Source: Streptomyces griseoaurantiacus (GTDB lineage Bacteria; Actinomycetota; Actinomycetes; Streptomycetales; Streptomycetaceae). Taken from it: 64,000 bases of DNA. The notes beneath the pieces are model-generated. The model searched no databases, was not told where the DNA came from, and saw only the letters and a list, made by a program, of their open reading frames with translations. Both the position numbers and the translations under genes were made by a program. Of this stretch, positions 1 through 7,101 are shown piece by piece; the first letter of the stretch is position 1, and the number at the start of each line of letters is the position of its first letter. The DNA is taken from contig BNBP01000028.1 in assembly GCA_014656015.1 (NCBI GenBank), positions 18,125-82,124 on the forward strand. Reading direction: 5' to 3'.

Positions 1-1
1 C

Positions 2-202
2 ACCTGGGTGGACACGACCGCGTACAGCGGCCAGAAGTACGACTCCCTGGCCGCGCACGCCAGCCAGGGCGAGAACATCTTCTTCCTCAAGATGGGCAAG
101 GAGAAGTTCGCCGAGCTGATGGGGGTCGAGACCTTCCTGCGAGTGAGGGACACCACCGGCGCCGCCCTCCCGGAGAACGACCTCTTCGCCGGCCTCCGCT
201 GA
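2..202 (+). CDS. PIG-L/LmbE-family deacetylase, C-terminal part
   Basis: Only the last 66 codons are inside the window; the start lies upstream. The tail contains an AHASQ motif followed by a FFLKMG stretch and ends in LPENDLFAGL. This matches the C-terminal end of zinc-dependent PIG-L/LmbE N-acetylglucosaminyl deacetylase-like proteins, whose AH-x-SQ motif contributes a histidine to the metal or active site. The N-terminal HPDD-type metal motif cannot be checked here. Substrate is unknown; this family includes mycothiol-pathway deacetylases and many natural-product tailoring enzymes. The family call is fairly secure, the role is not. Confidence 0.7.
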   Translation, partial: TWVDTTAYSGQKYDSLAAHASQGENIFFLKMGKEKFAELMGVETFLRVRDTTGAALPENDLFAGLR

Positions 203-347
203 CCCCGGGGCGCAGGTTCGACGCCCTCCACACCCCGGCGGCCCGCGCCGAGTACGGCGACGGGGCCGCCGGGCAGGGCGTCCCCCGCGCCCCCGCAGGG
301 ACGGCCGGGCACGGGGAGCAGGAACCTGGCCTCAGGGAGCGGACCTC

Positions 348-953
348 GTGATGAGCGGCCGGATGTGGTTCGCTGTGCGGGTGACCCAGGACCCGGAGAC
401 CGTCACGTTCGCATCCGCCGAGGCATTCGAGGCATGGCTCGGCGAGAACCATGCCGCCTCACCCGGCATCTGGCTCAAACTCCGCAAGAAGGGCCCCGAA
501 GTCGTCGCCCTGGACTACGCCCAGGCGCTCGAGGTGGCCCTCTGCTACGGCTGGATCGACGGGCAGAAGGCCACGTTCGACGACCAGTGGTGGCTCCAGC
601 GGTTCACCCCGCGCAGGCCGGGCAGCCGATGGTCCAAGATCAACCGGGACAAGGCCACCGCCCTCGTCGAGCAGGGGCGGATGCGGCCGCCCGGGCAGGC
701 CGAGATCGACCGCGCCCGGGCCGACGGCCGTTGGGTGGCGGCCTACGACGGTGCGCGCACGGCCACCGTTCCCGAGGACCTCGCGGCGGCCCTGGCCGCC
801 GTCCCGGCCGCGGCGGCGTTCTTCGAGACCCTCGACCGGCGAAACCGCTACGCCGTCCTGTACCGCGTGCAGGACGCCAAGAAGGCCGAGACCCGGGCCC
901 GGCGGATCGAGAAGTTCGTGGCGATGCTGGCCAGGGGCGAGAAACCGCACTAG
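348..953 (+). CDS. YdeI/OmpD-associated family protein
   Basis: A 201-residue cytoplasmic protein. The region around residues 50-85 contains ALCYGWIDGQ and RFTPRRPGSRWSKIN, the signature of the YdeI family (bacteriocin-protection, DUF1905-like C-terminus). The C-terminal FETLDRRNRYAVLYR and KKAETRARRIEKFV also fit. GTG 348 and ATG 351 are adjacent in-frame starts; a GGGAGCGGA ribosome-binding site lies just upstream of both, and ATG 363 is a less likely alternative. Biochemical function of the family is not settled. The gene stands alone, with about 135 bp on each side. Confidence 0.75.
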   Translation: MMSGRMWFAVRVTQDPETVTFASAEAFEAWLGENHAASPGIWLKLRKKGPEVVALDYAQALEVALCYGWIDGQKATFDDQWWLQRFTPRRPGSRWSKINRDKATALVEQGRMRPPGQAEIDRARADGRWVAAYDGARTATVPEDLAAALAAVPAAAAFFETLDRRNRYAVLYRVQDAKKAETRARRIEKFVAMLARGEKPH

Positions 954-1088
954 CGGATCGGCGTCCTTCCTCCTACCGGGGCGGGGACGGGCCGCACGCG
1001 AGGTCGCCGTGCCCGCCTGGCATGATCGGCCCATGGCCGGCCCCTCGTCCCCCGCCGGGACACCGCACCGCCGGACGGTCGTGCCCTG

Positions 1089-2033
1089 ATGCGTGTGCTG
1101 CTCACCGTGGCCGCCTCGGTGACGGCGGCCGGCGCGGCGGTGTGGGCCGCCGAGCGCCTCCTCACCCGCAGCCGGCCGGAGACCCGGTACGGCCGGTACG
1201 CCCGGTGGGTCCATCCGGCCGGCCGGTGGCGGGCGGCACCGCTCAACCGGGTGGCCGGCAGCAGGCTGTTGCGGCTGCTGGGGGAGCGCGTCCCGCCGGT
1301 GGCCTTCGTCAGTGACATCGCGGACGTCGTGTACGTCAACTACGTCGTCGACGCCCGCCGTCTCGCGCCCCTGGTCCCGGCCGGGCTGGAACTGCAACGC
1401 GTGGGCGAGCGCGGCGACCTGGCCGTCCTGACCTTCCTCGGCTACCGCCACGGCCACCTGGGCCCCGCGCGCCTCGGCCGGTGGCGCCGGCTGCTGCCCT
1501 CGCCGCTGCAGAGCAACTGGCGCCTCTACGTGCGTCATGCGCGTACGGGCATGGCGGGCGTCCACTTCCTCAGCACGGCCATCGGCCGGACGTCGCACGC
1601 CCTGGGCGCCCGCCTCCTCGCCGAGGGCCTGCCCATGCACGTTCTGGGGCGGGCCTCACGGCTCGTCACCGCCGACGGACGGATCGATCTCCGGCTCGAT
1701 CCCGGACGCGGCACCGCGCCCGACGCGACGGCTCGCCTCGTCCCGCTGCCCGAGCGGCCGGTGGACGGTCCTTGGCGCTCCGCCTTCGCGGACTACGAGG
1801 AGATGCTGGCCCACTGCGTGCCCCAGGACCGCGCACTGTCCGTCCAGCCGTGGCGCGGCCGGCTGGTGCGGCAGGAGATCTCTCTCGGCATCCCTCCCGA
1901 AAGGTGCGTCCCCCTGTCCGGGACGGTCACGTCCGCCGCCGCCGGTGCCCTGGTCGGTGAGGCCGAGCCGTTCGCCTTCCTGGTCCCCTTCGTGCGGTTC
2001 CGCTTCGAGGGAGAGACGTACGAGCCGCTCTGA
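1089..2033 (+). CDS. DUF2071 (YqjF-like) protein with N-terminal hydrophobic segment
   Basis: A 314-residue protein. Residues 1-22 are hydrophobic (VLLTVAASVTAAGAAVWAA), probably a membrane anchor or uncleaved signal. The body (about 70-310) fits the DUF2071/YqjF family, which has an acetoacetate-decarboxylase-like fold: YVNYVVDARRLAPLVPAGLEL, then a LTFLGYRHGH segment, then HFLSTAIGRTSHALGARL. No catalytic lysine can be assigned with confidence. It converges on the NAD-kinase-like gene, with 34 bp between the two stops. Function unknown. Confidence 0.7.
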   Translation: MRVLLTVAASVTAAGAAVWAAERLLTRSRPETRYGRYARWVHPAGRWRAAPLNRVAGSRLLRLLGERVPPVAFVSDIADVVYVNYVVDARRLAPLVPAGLELQRVGERGDLAVLTFLGYRHGHLGPARLGRWRRLLPSPLQSNWRLYVRHARTGMAGVHFLSTAIGRTSHALGARLLAEGLPMHVLGRASRLVTADGRIDLRLDPGRGTAPDATARLVPLPERPVDGPWRSAFADYEEMLAHCVPQDRALSVQPWRGRLVRQEISLGIPPERCVPLSGTVTSAAAGALVGEAEPFAFLVPFVRFRFEGETYEPL

Positions 2034-2067
2034 CGCCGAACGCGGAGGGCGGTCGCCGAAGCCGCCG

Positions 2068-2982
2068 TCACCGGTGTCGTCCCGGGGCGCCCGCGATCAG
2101 CCGCAGCCGCCGTGCGCACACGCCGACCCGCACGGTCTGCCCCCAGGTCAGCTCCAGGGCGTCGCCCTCCATGCCGTCGCCGAAGGCGACCAGACGCTCG
2201 GACTCCACGGTGAGGCACAGTCGGCCCGGCGCCGAGAGCTCACCGGCCACGAGAGACGTTCCGGTGACCGGCGAGGGCCAGGCCTCGCGGACGAACCACA
2301 GCAGACGGTCCTCGGTGGGCCGCGGTACCACCGGGGTGCCGCCCCGCTGCTGCCACACCGACCGCAGCCAGCCGGTCGCGCCCGTGCCCGTGCCCACCAG
2401 CACCCCGGAGGAGGCCTGGGCCTCGACGACACCCCCGTCGTCCTCGAGGCTCAGGCGGTACCGGGCCGTCTGGTGTCCGGCGGCGCCGAGGTAGATCTCG
2501 TTGAGCGCGAGCAGCCGCTGGGTGTCGTCGGCGACGGCCTCGACCATGGTCAGCTCGTCCGCCGGCGCGGTGGACGCGACCCGCAGCAGCGCCGCCGCGT
2601 CGGCCGCCCGGTGCCGGACCAGCACACCCGGGTTGCGCCCCGGCTCGGGGTCCACTCCGATCACCGGCTGCCCGTCGAGGTACTTGGCCGCGTTGGCCAC
2701 CAGCCCGTCCTGCCCCACCACGACCACGACGTCCTCCGGCGCGAACAGGAACCGGTCCAGGTCGCCGCGCTCCACCCGGGCCTGCCGCCAGGTCCGGGGG
2801 ACCGCGGCGGTGACCTCGGCGAGCGCCCGGTGCGCGCGGTGATGACGTTCGGCGATCTCCGCGAGGTCCCGGCCCCTGGAGGCCAGGAAGAAGGCGGCCT
2901 GCCCGTGTGTGCCGTGCCGGGCCAGCAACTCCTCGTACTCCGTGGTGCGGTGGACCAGGACGGCTCGCGGGGCGAGGCTCAT
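2068..2982 (-). CDS. Divergent NAD(+)/NADH kinase family protein
   Basis: A 304-residue protein with the layout of ATP-NAD kinases. The GGDGT motif appears as GQDGL at residues 90-94, keeping the catalytic aspartate (Asp92). A NEIYLG motif stands for the conserved NE pair, and SSGVLVGTGTGATGW replaces the usual glycine/threonine-rich NAD-binding loop. The altered GGDGT and long C-terminal half set it apart from housekeeping NadK, so the substrate may differ (NADH, or a sphingosine/diacylglycerol-type lipid, since these kinases share the fold). Its ATG overlaps the stop of the SPFH gene by four bases (ATGA), so the two are translationally coupled. A regulatory partnership with a membrane-raft-type protein is plausible but inferred. 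Confidence 0.7.
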   Translation of the reverse strand: MSLAPRAVLVHRTTEYEELLARHGTHGQAAFFLASRGRDLAEIAERHHRAHRALAEVTAAVPRTWRQARVERGDLDRFLFAPEDVVVVVGQDGLVANAAKYLDGQPVIGVDPEPGRNPGVLVRHRAADAAALLRVASTAPADELTMVEAVADDTQRLLALNEIYLGAAGHQTARYRLSLEDDGGVVEAQASSGVLVGTGTGATGWLRSVWQQRGGTPVVPRPTEDRLLWFVREAWPSPVTGTSLVAGELSAPGRLCLTVESERLVAFGDGMEGDALELTWGQTVRVGVCARRLRLIAGAPGRHR

Positions 2983-4016
2983 CCCCGGTCCCCGGCGCCG
3001 AGCCGGGACAGCAGCCCGGTCAGCACGTCCGGCGAGAGGGTCACGCTGTCGATGTGCGGCAGGTTCTCCGCCAGCCGGCTTCCCGTGAGCGCGTGCAGTG
3101 TCGCCACGTCGACCTCGCCGTGGACGCGCAGCCAGGCCGCCTGGGCCTCGGCCCTGGCCTCGCCGAGCTCGCGCGCCGCCCGGGCCTCCGCCTCGGCCAG
3201 TGCCACCGACTTGGCGGCCTCGGCCTCGGCGAGCCGCACGGTGCGCGCCGCCTCCGCCTGCGCGCGCACCTGGTCCGCCGCTGCGTTCTCCTGCGCCTCG
3301 CGGCGCGCGTTGGCCCCGCGCTGCTCCACCAACCGCTCCTCACGGCGAGCGAGTTCGATCTGGCTGGCCAGCTCGTTCTCGGCGATGGCGCGCTCGCGCT
3401 CGACGGCGACGGCCCGCCGCTCGTAGGTGGCCCGGTCCGCCTCCTGCTGGATCAGCTCGCGGGCGGGGGTGCGCAGCGCGCGTTCCACCTCCGCCTCGGG
3501 GCGCACCGCCATGACCCGCACGGCCACCACCTCGATTCCGGTGGCCGGCAGTCGCGGTTCGGTACCCAGGCCGGTCGCGATCCGTTCGCGCACCGCCGCC
3601 ACCCCGTCGGCCAGTGCCTCGGCCAGCGGGGTGCGGGCCAGCACGTGCAGCGCGTGCTGCTGGGCCGTCTCGGTGAGCAGGGTGCCCAGCTGTTCCAGCG
3701 GGGCACCGCGCCAGACCCCGGTGTCGGGGTCGATGGAGAAGTCCAGGCGGGTGGCGGCCAGTGCCGGGTCGCCGACCCGGTAGGTGACGGTCGCCTGCAC
3801 CGAGACGTCCTGGAAGTCGGCCGTGCGGGCGCGGAACGTCATGGCCAGCTCGCGGTCCTCGACCGGCACCTCGGAGAGCGCGGCGGTCAGCGGGCGGAAC
3901 CAGAAGGCGAGTCCCGGCCCGTCGTGCACCAGCGTGCCGCCGCGGTGGTGTCGGATGTGCGCCGTGGGCGTGGAACGCAGGTGGCGCCATCCCAGGCGCC
4001 GGGTGATGTCGGCCAT
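2979..4016 (-). CDS. SPFH (band 7/stomatin/prohibitin) domain protein
   Basis: A 345-residue protein starting MADITRRLGW at ATG 4016, with an AGAGGGGG ribosome-binding site. A longer in-frame reading upstream crosses the promoter palindrome and has no coding character, so I reject it. The N-terminal half has the SPFH pattern (AMTFRARTADFQDVSVQATVTYRVGD split around the beta sheet). Residues about 190-290 are an Ala/Glu/Arg-rich coiled coil (LAEAEAAKSVALAEAEARAA), typical of SPFH oligomers. There is no obvious N-terminal transmembrane helix, so membrane association may be peripheral. First gene of a two-gene operon with the NAD-kinase-like protein. Confident in the family, not in the role. Confidence 0.8.
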   Translation of the reverse strand: MADITRRLGWRHLRSTPTAHIRHHRGGTLVHDGPGLAFWFRPLTAALSEVPVEDRELAMTFRARTADFQDVSVQATVTYRVGDPALAATRLDFSIDPDTGVWRGAPLEQLGTLLTETAQQHALHVLARTPLAEALADGVAAVRERIATGLGTEPRLPATGIEVVAVRVMAVRPEAEVERALRTPARELIQQEADRATYERRAVAVERERAIAENELASQIELARREERLVEQRGANARREAQENAAADQVRAQAEAARTVRLAEAEAAKSVALAEAEARAARELGEARAEAQAAWLRVHGEVDVATLHALTGSRLAENLPHIDSVTLSPDVLTGLLSRLGAGDRG

Positions 4017-4027
4017 GAGAGCCCCCT

Positions 4028-4086
4028 CTTTCTCGTCCCGGTGACGATATTCCGGCGGTCCGCTTATCGTCAAGGGGACGAGAAAG
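4028..4086 (-). promoter_or_regulatory. Long interrupted inverted repeat over SPFH-operon promoter
   Basis: CTTTCTCGTCCC at 4028-4039 is perfectly inverted as GGGACGAGAAAG at 4075-4086. An inner pair TGACGATA/TATCGTCA (4042-4049/4065-4072) shares the same centre. The two arms are separated by only a 2-nt mismatch, so the whole 59 bp forms one near-continuous palindrome. On the minus strand the inner arm contains TTGACG (-35-like), with TATCGT about 17 nt downstream, just before the SPFH ribosome-binding site. It may be an operator covering the promoter or a cruciform/attenuator; the sequence alone does not decide. Confidence 0.6.
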
Positions 4087-4131
4087 GGGGGGGCGCTGGC
4101 GCGGTTAGGGGAAGGGTGCTGGCGCGGCTCG

Positions 4132-5037
4132 TCAGAGGCGGACGACGATCTTGCCCCGCGTGTGGCCGCGCTCCGAGTGCGCGTGGGCCTCCGCGATCCG
4201 TTCCAGCGGGTAGGTCGCCTCGACGCGCGGCGTGAAGTGGCCGAGCCGGCCCAGTTCGGCCGCTTCGGCGAGGAGCGCGGGGTCGTTCTCCGCGTTGGCC
4301 ACATGGACTCCGAGACGCTGGGCGTTGGCGTGGTCGGCGACCGTGGACACGCGGGCGGGGTCGCCCACGAGGGCGACGAGATCGGCCAGCGAGCCGGAGG
4401 CGGCGGTGTCGAGCACGACGTCGACCCCGTCCGGAGCGAGGGTGGCGACACGTTCCGCGAGACCGGCGCCGTAGGTGGTGGGAACGGCGCCGAGGGAGGT
4501 GAGGAACTCGTGATTGCGCTCGCCGGCCGTCCCGATCACCGTGGCGCCCTGCGCCACCGCGATCTCGACCGCGGCACTTCCCACGCCCCCGGCGGCACCC
4601 TCGATCAGCACAGTGCGCCCCTTCAGGGGGCCGAGCGCGTTCAGCCCGCCCATCGCGGTCACCGCTCCCAGAGCGGCGGCGGCGGCCTCCTCGTCGCTCC
4701 AGGTGTCGGGCGTCCGCGCCCAGGCCGAGAGCACGGCGAACTCGGCCGTCGCGCCGGTCACTCCGCCCAGTCCGAAGACCCGATCGCCGACGCCCACCCC
4801 CCGCACACCCTCACCGATCTCGTCGACCACGCCCGCGGCGTCCCGCCCGGGAACCGCCGGCAGATCCACCGGAAGTACCTCGCGCACCGCTCCGGAGCGC
4901 ACCTTCCAGTCGACGGGATTGACACTGGCCGCCGCGACACGGATGCGGATCTCACCGGGCCCGGGATGCGGATCCGGCGCCTGCTCGACGACGAGGGTCT
5001 CCACACCGCCGTACTCGTGATAACGGGCTGCGCGCAT
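4132..5037 (-). CDS. NADPH:quinone reductase / zinc-independent medium-chain dehydrogenase
   Basis: A 301-residue MDR-superfamily oxidoreductase starting MRAARYHEYGG at ATG 5037; a 38-codon upstream extension has no ribosome-binding site and is rejected. The GroES-like domain covers residues 1-120 (AASVNPVDWKVRSG, PGRDAAGVVDEIGEGV). The Rossmann domain follows with EGAAGGVGSAAVEIA at about 148-162. It lacks the catalytic and structural zinc cysteines, as expected for quinone oxidoreductases. The likely reaction is NADPH-dependent reduction of quinones or enones during oxidative or electrophile stress. A MerR-type promoter architecture upstream supports stress induction. It is downstream of the monooxygenase on the same strand, but 165 bp away with its own promoter. 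Confidence 0.8.
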   Translation of the reverse strand: MRAARYHEYGGVETLVVEQAPDPHPGPGEIRIRVAAASVNPVDWKVRSGAVREVLPVDLPAVPGRDAAGVVDEIGEGVRGVGVGDRVFGLGGVTGATAEFAVLSAWARTPDTWSDEEAAAAALGAVTAMGGLNALGPLKGRTVLIEGAAGGVGSAAVEIAVAQGATVIGTAGERNHEFLTSLGAVPTTYGAGLAERVATLAPDGVDVVLDTAASGSLADLVALVGDPARVSTVADHANAQRLGVHVANAENDPALLAEAAELGRLGHFTPRVEATYPLERIAEAHAHSERGHTRGKIVVRL

Positions 5038-5119
5038 GACGTTCTGCCTTTCCACGCGGCCTGAACAGGCCGTTCGTCGGATCAAGGGTGCGACTGTTCG
5101 GCGTGCGCCGACGATCGCA

Positions 5120-5151
5120 ACGCTAGGACCTGACACCGGTGTGAGGGGCAA
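5120..5151 (-). promoter_or_regulatory. MerR-type promoter with dyad in long spacer
   Basis: Read on the minus strand: TTGCCC (5146-5151) and TAGCGT (5120-5125) are separated by 20 bp, longer than the usual 17. The spacer contains the palindrome ACACCGGTGT (5133-5142). Over-long spacers with a central dyad are the hallmark of promoters that MerR-family activators untwist. It lies 83 bp upstream of the quinone reductase start. No merR gene is within the window, so the regulator would act in trans. Confidence 0.5.
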
Positions 5152-5202
5152 GTCGGCCGGTCCGCCGGCCGGGGGCGGCCCCGGGCGGCGGCATGCCGGA
5201 CG

Positions 5203-6885
5203 TCAGCGGAAGGTGCGCCGCAGGTGCGCGACCAGGTCCTCCGGCGCGGCCGGGTCGAACCGCGCGGAGACGTAGCCGTCCGGGCGGATCAGGACCGCTT
5301 CGCCGTCCCGCGGCGCGTAGGCGGCGTGGAAGCCGCCCTCCGCGTCCCGCAGCCGCGGCGGACGCAGACCGACGGGGCGGGCGTCGCGCGGCACCTCCCG
5401 CGCGGTGACCAGATAGGCGTTCAGCAGACCGTGGGCGGCACGGTGGGCCTCGGCCGCACAGGCTTCGAGACGTGCGGCGCCCTCTCCCGAGACGTGCCGC
5501 GGGCCCGCGTACATCAGCAGCACGTGCCGCGGGGTGCGCAGCAGGTCGAACAGGCGCACCGGGTAGGCGGCGAGGTCGCCGAGCAGGCCGCGGCAGTCCG
5601 GTGCCCGCTCGCCGGGCGCGGGACCGTCCGCCCGGGCACCCTCCGCGGCCCGCGACCGGACCAGGGGGCTGTCCGGATAGCCGACCAGCAACTGGGCCTG
5701 GCGCCGCACGAACACGTGGGGGTCGCCCCCGGGACCACCGGCGCTCGGACGGGCGTCGCGCACCGTGCGCGCGTGGCGGACGGTGCGGTCGACGACCTCA
5801 CGGGCGACGGGGTGCCGTTCGGCGTGGTAGCTGTCCAGCACGTCCTCCCTCGCCAGACCGCGGACGGTGAGGGCCAGCTTCCAGGCGAGGTTGTACGCGT
5901 CCTGCACACCGGTGTTGAGCCCCTGCCCGCCGATCGGCGGATGGACGTGCGCGGCGTCCCCGGCCACGAGGAGACGTCCGGCCCGGTAGCGGTCGACCAG
6001 GCGGTGACCGGTCCGGAAGGCGGACGACCAGCGCAGCGCGGAGACCCTCGCCGGCTCCGGGGACAGACGGTCGAGCACCGCCTGGATCTGGTCGAGGTCC
6101 AGCCCCTCGCCGGCTCCCGGCTCCGGGCGCGACCTGTCCGACACCTCCGGCGCGCCCCGGCCGTCCTCGGCGGCCTGTTCGCCGGGGCGCAGCATCGACA
6201 GCCAGTAACGCCGCACCCCCGGCATCGGGATGCAGACGAGCATGTCGTCCACCGCCCCGTCGGCGCCGGTGTGCACGGACCGCACGCTGTACCCGGCGGG
6301 CATGTCCCAGTCGATCTCCACATCGGCGATCATGAACCGTTCGGGCAGGACGTCGCCCTCGAAGGCGAGTCCCGCCTGCTCGCGCACGAGGCTGTGCGCG
6401 CCGTCGCAGCCCACCACGTAGCGGGCGCGCAGCCGTTCGGTGCGGCCGTCGGCGCCCGCGAGGAGGACCTCCACCTCCTCCGGGTGCTCAGTCACCTCGC
6501 GCAGTTCCACCGGCCGCTCCACCCGCGTGCCGAACCGCGCGAGGTGCTCGGTGAGAAGCCGCTCGGTCGTGTACTGGGGCAGCGTGGCGAAGGGGTAGGG
6601 GATGTCGGGCGGCAGGGTCAGCCGCATCGGCTCGTCCTGGGGCTTGCCGTCGGTGTAGACCAACTGGCCCAGGTGCGGCACGGCCTCGTCGAGCACCTCG
6701 CCGACCAGGCCCATGGCGTCCCACACCTCCAGGGTGCGGGGGAGGACGCCGATGGCCTTCGCGTGCGGCTGGGGGGCGGCCAGCCGGTCGATCACGCGGC
6801 AGTCCACGCCGTGCCGGCGCAGCTCGGCCGCCACCGTCAGGCCCACCGGGCCCGCGCCCACCACGAGTACATCGACATCGGCCAT
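5203..6885 (-). CDS. FAD-dependent aromatic-ring monooxygenase (PheA/TfdB-like)
   Basis: A 560-residue group A flavoprotein hydroxylase. It has the N-terminal FAD motif VLVVGAGPVGLTVAAELRR at residues 4-22, the middle GCDGAHSLVREQAG (DG motif, about 160), and LLVAGDAAHVHPPIGGQGLN (GD motif, about 290). The C-terminal thioredoxin-like tail (about 430-560) is as in phenol and resorcinol hydroxylases. ATG 6885 is chosen: GAGAGG precedes it by 7 nt; ATG 6900 is an alternative that adds MRGPI. It would use NADPH and O2 to hydroxylate a phenolic or polyketide ring. No pathway partners flank it, so the substrate is unknown. Confidence 0.8.
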   Translation of the reverse strand: MADVDVLVVGAGPVGLTVAAELRRHGVDCRVIDRLAAPQPHAKAIGVLPRTLEVWDAMGLVGEVLDEAVPHLGQLVYTDGKPQDEPMRLTLPPDIPYPFATLPQYTTERLLTEHLARFGTRVERPVELREVTEHPEEVEVLLAGADGRTERLRARYVVGCDGAHSLVREQAGLAFEGDVLPERFMIADVEIDWDMPAGYSVRSVHTGADGAVDDMLVCIPMPGVRRYWLSMLRPGEQAAEDGRGAPEVSDRSRPEPGAGEGLDLDQIQAVLDRLSPEPARVSALRWSSAFRTGHRLVDRYRAGRLLVAGDAAHVHPPIGGQGLNTGVQDAYNLAWKLALTVRGLAREDVLDSYHAERHPVAREVVDRTVRHARTVRDARPSAGGPGGDPHVFVRRQAQLLVGYPDSPLVRSRAAEGARADGPAPGERAPDCRGLLGDLAAYPVRLFDLLRTPRHVLLMYAGPRHVSGEGAARLEACAAEAHRAAHGLLNAYLVTAREVPRDARPVGLRPPRLRDAEGGFHAAYAPRDGEAVLIRPDGYVSARFDPAAPEDLVAHLRRTFR

Positions 6886-7101
6886 GATCGGCCCTCTCAT
6901 CGTTCGGCGACGGGGTCCGTGCAAGTGTGCTGCGGCGAGCGCGGCCCCACTCGGCGGGAGGAACTCTCCTCGTCGCCCCGTGGAGGCAGTTCCGCTGGTC
7001 AGCGCGGCGCGGAGGGCCTCCAGGTTCACCGGATCGGCCGGAACCGACCGGAGTAGTGCGGTGCGTCCCGGGCGGCCGCCCGGGACGCCGTCCGGGGCGG
7101 T

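Noticed and set aside
1537..3426. Very long plus-strand open frame across the DUF2071 and NAD-kinase genes
   Set aside because: It is a shadow of genes in other frames; the product is Arg/Pro/Ser-rich with no recognisable motif.
4017..4451. N-terminal extension of the SPFH protein to 490 residues
   Set aside because: It runs through the promoter palindrome and into the quinone reductase gene; ATG 4016 has a good ribosome-binding site.
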